Shown here: positions 35,479 through 44,876 of the stretch, in pieces
Position numbering within the stretch: position 1 is the first letter of the stretch
How the letters are laid out: each line of letters starts with the position of its first letter
Assembly (NCBI GenBank): GCA_038528965.1
Contig: JBCBEC010000001.1
Coordinates: 372,001-436,000, forward strand
Length of the DNA: 64,000 nucleotides
Direction: 5' to 3'
DNA from: Lewinella sp038528965
GTDB lineage: Bacteria > Bacteroidota > Bacteroidia > Chitinophagales > Saprospiraceae
Program-made: the position numbers and the translations under genes
Notes under the pieces: model-generated
Seen by the model: the letters and a program-made list of their open reading frames with translations, nothing else
What the model was told of the DNA's origin: nothing
Databases searched by the model: none

Positions 35479-35961
35479 ATGACGTATATAAATCGACTTT
35501 CATATCTCCTGTTGCTGAGCAGCATGTTTACGCTATTCGCCTGTTCAGGACCACAAGAACCCGTGTACAAAGGCTTTTCGGATCTCAATGCGGATATGAT
35601 CTCTACTAAACGCATTACCCTTTCCGGTGAAGCACAGTACTATAATCCGAATCCTTTTGGCGGCGAGGTCGTGTCCACGGATATCAAGGTCACGGTTAAC
35701 GATATTCCCGCTGCTGAAATTGAACAGACGACCAGTATTCCTGTACCGGCGGAGGCTGATTTTAGCTTGCCGCTAGTCTGCAATATTGCGCCAAAAACTA
35801 TTTTTGATAATGACCGTAACGGGGCGCTGGGAGGAATTATCAATGCGGTTCTTTCCAGAAAAGCGGATGTACACTACCAGGGCGAAATCGTGGTCAAGTT
35901 TGCCGGTGTTCCCATCACTTTGCCAGTTGATGTAGAGGAAGAAGTAGAATTGGGAAAGTAG
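35479..35961 (+). CDS. LEA type 2 family lipoprotein
   Basis: 160 residues with a lipobox (LFACSG, Cys22) after a hydrophobic signal. Residues about 45-155 form a LEA14-like beta-sandwich (water stress/hypersensitive response type): 'LSGEAQYYNPNPFGGEVVST' and 'VHYQGEIVVKFAGVPITLPV'. Such lipoproteins are periplasmic-side membrane proteins of unknown role in Bacteroidetes. It is divergent from the adhesin gene and convergent with coaD. Confidence 0.82.
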   Translation: MTYINRLSYLLLLSSMFTLFACSGPQEPVYKGFSDLNADMISTKRITLSGEAQYYNPNPFGGEVVSTDIKVTVNDIPAAEIEQTTSIPVPAEADFSLPLVCNIAPKTIFDNDRNGALGGIINAVLSRKADVHYQGEIVVKFAGVPITLPVDVEEEVELGK

Positions 35962-36082
35962 GAAGTTAGAAATAAGAAGGTAGAATAGGAAGCGGGAAAG
36001 CGGTGGTGGGTAACTACTGAGCACTGTCCACTGACTACTTTCTACCCCAAACTTTAACCTCTAACTTCTTATTTCATACTTC
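35962..36082. terminator. Long inverted repeat between convergent genes
   Basis: Arms GAAGTTAGAAATAAGAAGG... (35962-35985) and its near complement at 36059-36082 pair at 20 of 24 positions around a 73-base loop. The region starts one base after the lipoprotein stop and ends five bases before the coaD stop, so it probably ends both transcripts. Its TTCTAC/GTAGAA heptads recur at other intergenic sites here. Confidence 0.5.
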
Positions 36083-36086
36083 TAAA

Positions 36087-36545
36087 TTATAAGTCAATTC
36101 CCGGCGGCAAGAAGGGCGAGGCATCACCACCACCCTTAATAATTTCGCGCACGATGGTACTGCTAATGTGAGAATAGGCCGGTTGGCTAATCAGGAAAAC
36201 GGTCTCGATACCGCCGCCTACAATATGGTTGAGCTGGGAGATTGTCTTTTCGTAGTCGAAATCAGAGGCATTACGTAATCCTCTCAGTAGGTATTGCGCT
36301 CCAATCTTTTGACAGAAGTGGGCGGTAAGACCGTCAAAAGTGTCCACTTTTATCTGCGAGTAGGATTGGAAGACCTTCTGAATCCATTGTTTGCGTTGCT
36401 CCAGATCGAAGAGGGATTTTTTTTGAGAATTGACTCCAATGGCTACCACTATTTCATCGAACAGCGGCATGGCACGAAGCACTAGATCAAAGTGCCCTTG
36501 GGTGATCGGATCAAATGACCCCGGAAAGACGGCAATTTTACGCAT
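36087..36545 (-). CDS. coaD: Phosphopantetheine adenylyltransferase
   Basis: 152 residues from the ATG at 36545, giving MRKIAVFPGSFDPITQGH; the frame runs upstream to 36608 but adds an unlike N-terminus. The nucleotidyltransferase motifs GSFDPITQGH and 'YSHISSTIVREI' are intact, and 'GLRNASDFDYE' is family-typical. It makes dephospho-CoA from 4'-phosphopantetheine and ATP. Usual length about 155-165. Confidence 0.95.
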   Translation of the reverse strand: MRKIAVFPGSFDPITQGHFDLVLRAMPLFDEIVVAIGVNSQKKSLFDLEQRKQWIQKVFQSYSQIKVDTFDGLTAHFCQKIGAQYLLRGLRNASDFDYEKTISQLNHIVGGGIETVFLISQPAYSHISSTIVREIIKGGGDASPFLPPGIDL

Positions 36546-36625
36546 GATAAGGCTGAGCTGGTAAATGAACGGCAAAAGATAGTCATACTGTCTCGTAAAA
36601 ATGAGCATGTCGAAGTGAAATAGAT

Positions 36626-36633
36626 TATATTTG
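36626..36633 (+). promoter_or_regulatory. Putative -7 promoter box for the PorE-like gene
   Basis: TATATTTG matches TAnnTTTG, 246 bases before the ATG at 36879; a near match (CATATTTG) follows at 36637-36644. No TTG at the expected spacing was seen, so the call is weak. Confidence 0.35.
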
Positions 36634-36878
36634 TAACATATTTGTAGTTGTTGCGTATGAATATTTATAGTAAGTGATACTGCTAAGCGACTGATGCAGA
36701 TTGCTTTATGCGATTCTTCGCAACCCTCTTACTAGATCTCCACTTCAAAAGCTGGCTTCACTTGCATGACGGTACCCTAAGCGTCCAGGTAAGCGTACAC
36801 ACTAGGAACACCAAACTCGGAAGGGGGGGAGCCTTTGGGCCGGACCCTCATTTGTGCGGATTTGACCCTAAGATTGAA

Positions 36879-39161
36879 ATGAGAAAACAAACAGCCAGAT
36901 TATTACTCTTCTGCCTAAGCATTTGCTTTGCTGTGACACTACCCGCGCAAAAGGGGAAGTTGCGTAAGGCGGCTTTGTTAATGGAGACCCTCCAGTACGA
37001 AAAAGCAATTTCCGTCTACGAGAAGTTACATCGTAAGAATGATCAGTCCCTGGAGCCCGTTCTGGGTATTGCTGTTGCTCATCGTAAACAGAATCAACTA
37101 CAGGAATCGGCTTCCTGGTACGCTAAGGCACTAGAACTTCCAGAGGTGCAAGCTGCCACTTTTTACGATTACGGTCACGTACTTTTTCAGCAAGGAGAAT
37201 GTGAAGCTGCGCAAGCTGCTTTCCGAGAGTTCCTACGCCGAAAACCTTACGACGAACGACAACAAGAACTACAGGATGTATGCGCACTCTACGAAGCGCT
37301 GGAGGCTGGTATCAATAACCAGATTCGAGTTTCTGCTCCCAATTTTAATGGCCCGTACAGTGATCTAGCTCCCGCTTTCTACAATGATGGTCTGGTCTTT
37401 GGCTCGGTCCGAGAAGGAGAAAAGCGTCGAGAGGCCTACTATGATTTATTCTTCACCCGCCCATTGGCAGAAGACCGTCCGGATGGCATCAGTTTGTCCT
37501 ACGAGCCGGTGCAGGGGTTTTCTGATGTACTCAATGGTAATTTCAACGAGGCTATCCTATCTTTCAACCCCGATTTTACGGAAGTCTACTTCACCCGTAA
37601 CCAGGAACAGGCCTTGGACGAAAAGCATCCTGTACGGCGCTTAGAGGTGATGGTTGCTCGCTTGGGCGCTGATAGCACCTGGTCCGTTCCGGAGACCTTG
37701 CCAGTTAACAGCCAAAGATTTAGTACAGCCCATCCCGCGCTATCTCCCGATGGGCAGCGATTGTTTTTTAGTTCCGATCGCCCCGGAGGTTTTGGTGGGA
37801 AAGACATCTACTACGCAGATCGCCTTGGATTGGGCTGGAGTAGTCCCATTAACTTGGGGCCTAAGATTAATACCGAGGGAGATGAACTCTATCCCTATTA
37901 CGACCAAAATGGTGAGTTGTACTTTGCCAGTGATGGGCATTTGGGCCTGGGCGGCTTGGATATTTTTCGGGCAGAAGACCTGGGGGAAGGACAGTGGGGC
38001 AAGAGCCAAAATTTGGGGCAACCGCTCAATTCTAAAGCAGACGATTTTGCCCTGGTGCGGAAAACTGATGGTAGCTATGGCTTCTTCACTTCCAATCGAA
38101 CTGGAGGCCAGGGAAGTGATGATATCTATGCTTTCCAGGAAAGGCGTATTCAACTAGAAGTACAATTACTAGCGGCGGACAGTACCGCTATTCGTGAGTC
38201 TTTACCCATTGCGGTACGTGGAGAAGAGTACCTTTTGTTCAGTGACGAAGAAGGCAAGTGGACAACCTGGTTAACTACTAATGACTGTCGTTACCTAAGG
38301 CTGCGCGACGAACGCTACGCCGATAATCCGCTTGAGATTTGTGCTTCCGCAGCGGCCCCTGATCAGGATCAATTAGTCGTGGAATGGGTGTTGAAGCCGG
38401 CCCAGGATAGCCGCTGGGCGGATAATCAAGATGGGGCGCTCTTGGAAGGCATATTAATGGACGAATTAACTGGAGCACCCATCGCTGGAGCTGATTTGTC
38501 GCTGGAAGGGGCAGACTGTACCATGAGTGTGCGGCTGACCACCGATGATACCGGCTATTTCTCTTACCTCGCCGATTCGGAATGCTGCTTTGAGCTGTCC
38601 GCTAGTGCAGACGGTTATTTCTTTACCGTTTGGCCCCAACAGTTCTGTAGTGCACAGTGGCCCTACCGCGATACGTTTTACCTCACGCCCTATCGCTTGC
38701 AGGCCAATCAAGATTTACCTACCAACGGTCCCAATAATTCGGATTTTCAAGTTGGCCGCCAGGTGTACGAAGATGCAGAGCAGGCCATACCGTATCTACT
38801 CAATGTCTATTATGATCTGGGCCGGGCCAGTGTTCGCCCCGAGGCAATTGCGGAGCTCAATCGACTGTACTGGCTTCTGGATCGCAATCCTGAGATAGTG
38901 GTCGAGATTGGTTCCCACACGGATTCTAGGGGCACAGATGCATTCAATGATCGGCTATCGCAAAGACGGGCCAATGCCATTGTTCGCTTTCTCGTGGATA
39001 AAGGTATTACCGATTCTCGTTTACAAGCCCGTGGTTACGGCGAAACACGCCCTGTGAATGGTTGTACCAATGGAGTAGACTGTAGTGAGGAAGAACACCA
39101 GCTCAATCGCCGTACGGAGTTTCGGGTAATTGCAGAGCGGGTTGGGCAGCATAATCACTAG
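36879..39161 (+). CDS. PorE-like protein: TPR, PD40 propeller, carboxypeptidase-regulatory, OmpA-C
   Basis: 760 residues from ATG 36879 (MRKQTARLLLFCL signal); the open frame upstream to 36708 has no signal-like start. TPR-like helices (about 30-145), WD40-like PD40 beta-propeller (about 165-430; 'LFFSSDRPGGFGGKDIYYA', 'LYFASDGHLGLGGLDIFRA'), carboxypeptidase regulatory-like fold (about 515-590), then an OmpA-type peptidoglycan-binding domain ('IEVGSHTDSRG'-like: 'EIGSHTDSRGTDAFNDRLSQ', 'RRANAIVRFLV'). This is the layout of PorE, the T9SS component thought to tie the system to peptidoglycan. The second PorE-like gene follows within 270 bases. It could be PorE itself or a paralogue. Confidence 0.85.
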   Translation: MRKQTARLLLFCLSICFAVTLPAQKGKLRKAALLMETLQYEKAISVYEKLHRKNDQSLEPVLGIAVAHRKQNQLQESASWYAKALELPEVQAATFYDYGHVLFQQGECEAAQAAFREFLRRKPYDERQQELQDVCALYEALEAGINNQIRVSAPNFNGPYSDLAPAFYNDGLVFGSVREGEKRREAYYDLFFTRPLAEDRPDGISLSYEPVQGFSDVLNGNFNEAILSFNPDFTEVYFTRNQEQALDEKHPVRRLEVMVARLGADSTWSVPETLPVNSQRFSTAHPALSPDGQRLFFSSDRPGGFGGKDIYYADRLGLGWSSPINLGPKINTEGDELYPYYDQNGELYFASDGHLGLGGLDIFRAEDLGEGQWGKSQNLGQPLNSKADDFALVRKTDGSYGFFTSNRTGGQGSDDIYAFQERRIQLEVQLLAADSTAIRESLPIAVRGEEYLLFSDEEGKWTTWLTTNDCRYLRLRDERYADNPLEICASAAAPDQDQLVVEWVLKPAQDSRWADNQDGALLEGILMDELTGAPIAGADLSLEGADCTMSVRLTTDDTGYFSYLADSECCFELSASADGYFFTVWPQQFCSAQWPYRDTFYLTPYRLQANQDLPTNGPNNSDFQVGRQVYEDAEQAIPYLLNVYYDLGRASVRPEAIAELNRLYWLLDRNPEIVVEIGSHTDSRGTDAFNDRLSQRRANAIVRFLVDKGITDSRLQARGYGETRPVNGCTNGVDCSEEEHQLNRRTEFRVIAERVGQHNH

Positions 39162-39430
39162 GAACCATTGCATCGAAAAGACTTCTTCTGAGTAAAGAGC
39201 AGTGTGGCATAGTTGTGCCACTGCTAGTACACATTTGTCTAGCTTTTGTATCCGCAACCAGTCAGCCTGGGCAGCGCTCTTGTTCCTAAATCCAGTCAAG
39301 TCGCATCCGCTACCACAATATTCGTTTGCAAACAGCTCGTTTGTAAATAACAAAATTGAGCACTACATTTACCAAAACAGGGCTACAGGCCATTGGTCGC
39401 CGCCTATTACCTAAATTACGCAACGATTTT

Positions 39431-41824
39431 ATGAGAATTTTTCCAATTGCACTGGTAATTACCCTATTGCTGGGGCTGAGTACTCCGGCCGCAGCGCAGT
39501 TCCGCTCCTCAATGCGTACCGCGAATAAGCAGTACGATATCAACGCTTACAACCTGGCTATTCAGTCCTACCTAGCCGCGCTGGAAAGACGTCCTGATGA
39601 TGCTGAAGCACTCGGTAAAATCGCCGATTGTTACCGCCATTTAAATATGATGGAAGAAGCGGCACGCTACTACGCACAAGCTGTTCGACAACGTGATGTA
39701 AATCGACAGCATTTTCTAGAGTTTGGTCACGTTCTTCGAGCCTTGGGGCGTTATGACGAAGCCAGACAGTGGTACGCCACCTACGCGCGTGATGTAAACG
39801 CAATGGTGGGTAATCAATACAGCCAGAGCTGTGAATTTGCTAAAGGCCAGATCACGGCAACCTCTGGTTTCAATGTGACGCCGGAATTGCTGAACACCCC
39901 TTCTTCTGATTTTGGTATCAGTTTAGCTGGAAACGATCAAGTGGTATTCAGTTCGGCACGAACCGATCTCACTTCTCCTGGCACTTTCTCCGGTAATGCC
40001 GGAAACAGCCTGCTAGTTGCTACGATTGGTCAGGACCGTTTCCTGGCTATTCCGTATCTGCTACGCAATGGCTACAGCGTTAGTGGAGGTAACCCCGGGC
40101 CGGTATCTTATTCTCCGGATGGGACACGAGTAGTTTTTACCCGCAATAACTTTGTCGACGGCACCCGGCAAATCCCGTCTAGTGGTATGCAGTTAGCGCT
40201 ATTTCAGGCCACAGTAAGCGCCAGTGGAGAATGGATTGATGTGCGCCCGTTCCCATTTAATGGGTCAGAATATTCTACTGGTTTTGCCACCTTTACGCCA
40301 GACGGAAAAGGCATCTACTACGCATCCGATCGCCCCGGCGGTTTTGGAGGTTATGATATCTATGCTTCCTATTTGGTGGGTAACTCCTGGAGTACACCCG
40401 AAAACCTAGGCCCGGTAGTAAACTCTCCCGGAAATGAAATTACACCCTTTTTCGATGGAGCTAACCTGTTTTTCTCTTCTGATTGGCACCATGGTTTAGG
40501 TGGATTTGACGTCTTCCGTTCTCAACAGGATAATGGCCGCTGGACTCAGATTTTTCACATGGGAGCAGCCATCAACTCACCACGAGATGATTATGGCTAC
40601 CTCTTTGATGATGCACGTAACATCGGCTACGTAGTCAGTAACCGTACCGGTGGGAGTGGCAACGAAGATATTTATCGCGTTACCCGCTCTGCCGATAATG
40701 TGACCTTGGTCATCAAGAATGCTTCTGATGGAAATCCACTACCTAACGCAATCGTTGATTTTGTAGAGTGTGGGGAAGGCGCTTATCAAGCTAACCCAGA
40801 GGGATTGTACTCCTTCCAAGCTATGCAAGGTTTGAATTGTAATTTGGTTATCAGAAAGGATGGCTATTCTAGTACAACCGTTCCCCTGGCCACCAGTGGT
40901 AATGGTGAGCAAAAGGAAATAGTTGTCAATCTGACTAGAATTACGGAGACTTATGGTGGTAAGATCGTCGACTATACTACTCGGATTCCACTGCAAGGCG
41001 TGGTGGTTCGTTTGACCAACCGTAATACAGGCAACCAGATGGAGGCTGTTACCGATGTTAGTGGTGATTACTACGTAGCCATGAGTCCCTTCACCACTTA
41101 CGATTATCAAATCACGAATCCGGGGTATCAGGATATTGTATTTGCCCTCCCGATTGAGGACGGTAACAATCGTTCTGTTCTTGGTGTAATCGGTATGCAG
41201 CCCGGCGTTAGCGGTAGCACTGGTGTTAATCCGAATCCTGTTACTCCAGTTACTCCTGGTACTGGCGGAGGCAATCAAAGCGGACCAACCAATGTGCAAG
41301 CTGGTTATGCGGTGCAGTTGGCAGCCATTAGTAAATTGGATCTGACGCGTTTCAACGATCTAAATAACCTTGGGCAGGTATACGCTCTTGAAGATGGTGG
41401 CCGCTACAAGGTGCGCCTTGGGGTCTACAATACCCGTAGCGAAGCGGAGCAGGCCTTGCGCAATGTGAAAGGCCGTGGCTACAGTGATGCCTGGATTGTA
41501 CAAGAGGCAGGTAGCACCACCGCTGGCACGGGAACACCAAGTCCAGGGCTAGGAGGTCCTGCTGGTAATCCGCCCGCAACTACGAGAGGAGGATATATGG
41601 TACAGCTAGCAGCTTACTCCAAGCCACAATACTTTGATCGCACCAAGGCCGAGACGCTGGGTACCATCACTTCTCGTCCAAAGGGTAATCTGACTGCCAT
41701 GTTGGTAAGCAATATTGGCTCGCTAAACGCTGCGCGTGATATCCGCAGCCGTGCCCGCTCCATGGGATGGGATACCGCCTTTATTGTGCAGGACCAGAAT
41801 GGTCAATTGATTAAGGTGGAGTAG
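39431..41824 (+). CDS. PorE-like paralogue with two SPOR domains
   Basis: 797 residues from ATG 39431, which gives a clean signal (MRIFPIALVITLLLGL...AAAQ); an ATG-like start at 39356 would lie before a TACATTTA promoter-like box at 39367. TPR helices (about 30-125), PD40 propeller (about 140-435; 'IYYASDRPGGFGGYDIYAS', 'LFFSSDWHHGLGGFDVFRS'), two carboxypeptidase regulatory-like units (about 440-600), a Pro/Gly/Thr linker, and two SPOR domains ('GYAVQLAAISKLDLTRF' and 'GYMVQLAAYSKPQYFDR'). SPOR domains bind denuded glycan strands at division or growth sites. It shares the front architecture of the previous gene but uses SPOR in place of OmpA-C. Confidence 0.85.
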   Translation: MRIFPIALVITLLLGLSTPAAAQFRSSMRTANKQYDINAYNLAIQSYLAALERRPDDAEALGKIADCYRHLNMMEEAARYYAQAVRQRDVNRQHFLEFGHVLRALGRYDEARQWYATYARDVNAMVGNQYSQSCEFAKGQITATSGFNVTPELLNTPSSDFGISLAGNDQVVFSSARTDLTSPGTFSGNAGNSLLVATIGQDRFLAIPYLLRNGYSVSGGNPGPVSYSPDGTRVVFTRNNFVDGTRQIPSSGMQLALFQATVSASGEWIDVRPFPFNGSEYSTGFATFTPDGKGIYYASDRPGGFGGYDIYASYLVGNSWSTPENLGPVVNSPGNEITPFFDGANLFFSSDWHHGLGGFDVFRSQQDNGRWTQIFHMGAAINSPRDDYGYLFDDARNIGYVVSNRTGGSGNEDIYRVTRSADNVTLVIKNASDGNPLPNAIVDFVECGEGAYQANPEGLYSFQAMQGLNCNLVIRKDGYSSTTVPLATSGNGEQKEIVVNLTRITETYGGKIVDYTTRIPLQGVVVRLTNRNTGNQMEAVTDVSGDYYVAMSPFTTYDYQITNPGYQDIVFALPIEDGNNRSVLGVIGMQPGVSGSTGVNPNPVTPVTPGTGGGNQSGPTNVQAGYAVQLAAISKLDLTRFNDLNNLGQVYALEDGGRYKVRLGVYNTRSEAEQALRNVKGRGYSDAWIVQEAGSTTAGTGTPSPGLGGPAGNPPATTRGGYMVQLAAYSKPQYFDRTKAETLGTITSRPKGNLTAMLVSNIGSLNAARDIRSRARSMGWDTAFIVQDQNGQLIKVE

Positions 41825-41904
41825 TATGTTTAATTATAGTCACTGCGATCAGTCGAGGTTAAGATTGATCGCAGTGATCGAGTTTTGCATCTCTGTTACC
41901 TGAT

Positions 41905-43089
41905 TCAAGGAATTTCGAAGTAAGTTTCATTACTACCGATGTAAGATTTTGTCTTTGGGCCAAAGCGCACTCCATAAATATGCTTCTGATCATAAGAGTT
42001 TGGCCAGATGGCAATTTCTAAATCAGGGTCGAGCTTTCCAATTACAGCGTAGGGGATTCTTTCAATCGAATCATTTGGTATTCCAATGTGTTTTAACATG
42101 CTTATTGCTTCGTCTATAGTAGCCGAGTCTCGCATCACAATGGGATATTTGCTTAGTGCTTGATATAATTCCACCTTATCTAGCTTACCATCTTCAAGTA
42201 CGTCGTTAATTAGGGTAGTTTCTTGGTTAGATAATTTACCTTGAATGAATAGGTAGCTTAGCGTCAAGAGGAATAGGAGAATTGGTACTGCAATCCAAAA
42301 ACGAGTTTTTAAAGTCTCTATCAAGCTATGCTCTTTTCCATATTTTACGGCAGACTTCTTCTCAAGACTATTCTGCTTTAATTTACTGGAAGTCAACTGT
42401 AAGGAGTTGATAATAGCAGTTGTATTTCTTGCTCTTTGAAACTGTCTCAGGAGTACGGGAACACTATCATCACTAAATCTACCTAGATCATACAGAATCA
42501 TTCTACCTCCATGATTCTGCATATGTTTTTCGTTGAGAAAAGCCTCGTATTCGGCCCTAACCCACTGTGATGCGAAGGTGTTTTTTGTGCAAAGAATTAC
42601 AAAGTTTTCTGAATTCAGAATTCCTTTTTCAATCGATTCAATAAAAGAATAACCTACATCAGTTTGCAGTGTTTCCTTCGCATAAAAGGTCTTAAGTCCT
42701 GCAGATATTAAGTCACCGTATAGTTTATCAGCCTCAGCTTGATCTTTTGAGGAATAACTTAGAAACACATCATACTTCGGTTCAAGATCTTCACCTTTCT
42801 GCTCCTGATTATCAACTACAGCAAAAAACTGATCTATGTATTGTAGCAAGGCGTCTGTTAACTCGTCATTTACTTCTTTATCCTGTTGTTCCTGCTGATC
42901 AATGTAATGCTGCCAGTCGGGGAATCGTGCTTGTAGAAGCTTATATCTACTATTCAGCCTCTGAAGTTCTGAACGACTGAGTTCATCATTTGCAGCGATA
43001 AGTAATTTATCGATCTCTTTAGCGACATCTTTGAGGCTCTTTTCCCGTATGCTGTTTTCTATTTCTTTCCGATTCATTACTGATCTCAT
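41905..43089 (-). CDS. TIR-domain membrane protein with EAD-like N-terminus
   Basis: 394 residues. Residues 5-90 are helical and resemble effector-associated domain EAD11 ('LNSRYKLLQARFPDWQHYID'). Residues 105-230 are a TIR domain: 'KYDVFLSYSSKDQAEADKL', then 'SQWVRAEYEAFL', where Glu180 in WVxxE aligns with the catalytic glutamate of NAD-cleaving TIRs. A basic linker is followed by one membrane helix (264-284) and a roughly 110-residue C-terminal domain of unknown fold. EADs couple sensors to effectors in bacterial conflict systems. No partner with a matching EAD, protease, STAND or nucleotide cyclase lies adjacent. An alternative start is Met5. Role in defence or cell death is inferred. Confidence 0.82.
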   Translation of the reverse strand: MRSVMNRKEIENSIREKSLKDVAKEIDKLLIAANDELSRSELQRLNSRYKLLQARFPDWQHYIDQQEQQDKEVNDELTDALLQYIDQFFAVVDNQEQKGEDLEPKYDVFLSYSSKDQAEADKLYGDLISAGLKTFYAKETLQTDVGYSFIESIEKGILNSENFVILCTKNTFASQWVRAEYEAFLNEKHMQNHGGRMILYDLGRFSDDSVPVLLRQFQRARNTTAIINSLQLTSSKLKQNSLEKKSAVKYGKEHSLIETLKTRFWIAVPILLFLLTLSYLFIQGKLSNQETTLINDVLEDGKLDKVELYQALSKYPIVMRDSATIDEAISMLKHIGIPNDSIERIPYAVIGKLDPDLEIAIWPNSYDQKHIYGVRFGPKTKSYIGSNETYFEIP

Positions 43090-43494
43090 TTACTTCTTAT
43101 CAACTCATGGGGCTAAGTCCCATTGTTCTAATTACTGCTGACGATATATTCCGGATTATTCGGTCTACACCGCATCTTTTGAACTTCAGTTAACTAATTG
43201 TCCTGCACATCAAATAGTTTGCTTCTTTGCTGGTAATTTATTTTTTGATTTTTTTCTGCTCTCAGGTAGGTCTTTTCTCCATTCGCTGGTCTTTACTACA
43301 AATCGGGCAGTGAACACTGCCATTTCATCACCAAAAGAACAGTTTATCGCATAGACTTCTCCACGTCTTAACCGTCATGAGTCATTAATCAATACGCGAA
43401 TATGGCGATCAAAAATCATCAATTGTTGCCATTGTCGTAAAGACGCATTGCAATGCGTCTCTGCGGCAGAAAATCAAACTAAACTCGAACGACT
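43090..43494. other. 405-base intergenic region with palindromic repeat
   Basis: AT-rich, with no gene found. It holds palindrome copy 3 at 43441-43460 close to the peroxidase gene. The divergent promoter for the TIR gene should lie near 43090-43140, but no clear box was seen. Confidence 0.5.
43441..43460. repeat. 20-bp palindromic repeat, copy 3
   Basis: Identical to copy 1 (AGACGCATTGCAATGCGTCT), also preceded by GTAA and followed by CT. Its end is 35 bases before the peroxidase start codon, the same spacing as copy 1 before the ligase gene. Confidence 0.8.
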
Positions 43495-44712
43495 ATGAAG
43501 TGGATGCCAGTCTTTGTTGTAGCCCTCTCTTTGCTCTTCACCGCTTGTCAACCAGATGAGGACTTTTCCTTTGATGACGACGATGTAGTAGACATCAATA
43601 ACCCTAACGGTGGAAATCCAAACGGTGGTAACCCGAATAACCCCGGAGAACCTGGAGTAGACCAGGATGAGTTGGAAGAGTTGGGTCGGCTACTGTTCTG
43701 GGATCCGATCTTGTCCGGCGAGCTGGATGTTTCTTGTGCTACTTGCCATCACCCTGATTTTGGCTACGCAGATGGCCGGGCTTTACCCATCGGTGTCGGA
43801 GGACAAGGGCTTGGACCGGCCCGCCGGGATGTCGTCAACGACGATATCGGTTTAGTAGGGCGTAATTCACCTACGGTGCTCAACACGGCTTTTAATGGCA
43901 TGCGCGATAACGGTACTATTAACCCGGGTTTCGCCCCCATGTTTTGGGACAACCGAGCCAATGGTTTGGAGGAACAGGCACTGGGACCATTGCATTCCTT
44001 TGAGGAAATGCGCGGTCATGCTTTTTCGGAGGAAGTGGCTTTGGATAGTATCATAGCGCGCCTAAGGACAAACACGGAGTACCAGCAATTATTTGCGCTG
44101 GCTTACGGCGAGGCTAATTCCATCACCTCTGATAACATTGCAACCGCCATTGCTGCTTTTGAGCGTACTATTGTGGCTACGAATAGCCCCTTTGATCAGT
44201 TCCAGGCGGGGAACGAAAATGCGATGACCCAACAACAAATTCGGGGCATGGATCGCTTCCGCCAAATTGGTTGTGATGATTGCCATAGTGGCCCTATGTT
44301 TTCAGATTGGGAATTACATGTACTGGGAGTGCCTGATAGCCCATTGCTGCCAAACACCGATGCAGGTGCTAATGGAACCTATGCCTTTCGTACACCGACA
44401 CTTCGAAACCTTTCGGAGACTGGTCCGTACTTCCATAATGGTACAGCAATGGATCTGCAGGAGGTTATGATCTTCTACCGTAATGCTCGTGGTAATGGCG
44501 GTGGTCCTGGAGGCCCAGGTGGCGGTCTAGATGTAAACCCTAATGTGGCACCCAATGATTTGGCTCAAGACTTACGGAATTTGGGCAACTTCAATAACAA
44601 TGACATCCAGGATATTATCGCCTTTATAGAAGCGCTAAATGACCCTGATTTTGATCGGCGCATACCCAATCGCGTGCCGAGTGGACTAAACCCCGGGGGA
44701 AATATTGACTAG
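43495..44712 (+). CDS. Di-haem cytochrome c peroxidase family lipoprotein
   Basis: 405 residues. A lipobox (LFTACQ, Cys18) is followed by an acidic stretch and an NPNGG-repeat linker (about 36-52). Two haem-binding motifs, C81-A-T-C-H85 and 'GCDDCHSGPMF' near 260, define the MauG/bacterial CCP family. 'YFHNGTAMDLQEVMIFY' near 320 is typical. The protein would sit in the periplasm on a membrane lipid and reduce peroxide with electrons from a c-type cytochrome, or act as a MauG-like oxidase. It carries a Gly-rich insert (GNGGGPGGPGGGL) near 337-350. A short T9SS-tail ORF follows. Confidence 0.9.
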   Translation: MKWMPVFVVALSLLFTACQPDEDFSFDDDDVVDINNPNGGNPNGGNPNNPGEPGVDQDELEELGRLLFWDPILSGELDVSCATCHHPDFGYADGRALPIGVGGQGLGPARRDVVNDDIGLVGRNSPTVLNTAFNGMRDNGTINPGFAPMFWDNRANGLEEQALGPLHSFEEMRGHAFSEEVALDSIIARLRTNTEYQQLFALAYGEANSITSDNIATAIAAFERTIVATNSPFDQFQAGNENAMTQQQIRGMDRFRQIGCDDCHSGPMFSDWELHVLGVPDSPLLPNTDAGANGTYAFRTPTLRNLSETGPYFHNGTAMDLQEVMIFYRNARGNGGGPGGPGGGLDVNPNVAPNDLAQDLRNLGNFNNNDIQDIIAFIEALNDPDFDRRIPNRVPSGLNPGGNID

Positions 44713-44876
44713 GGTAATTGCCAGCACTATGACCCTTGTCGCTCTCCGCCTTTTGCCTATCACATTTTAACCTGAATTGATCTGAGTATATCTCAACTCA
44801 GTCTGATTCCCTTGTGCCTGCTGTCCACGGGTAGGCACGCAACTATTATTTTCTGATTTCCAAAATATTAAAGCAA

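Noticed and set aside
36708..36878. Longer N-terminus for the PorE-like protein
   Set aside because: The 57 extra residues lack a signal peptide and precede a clean one starting at 36879.
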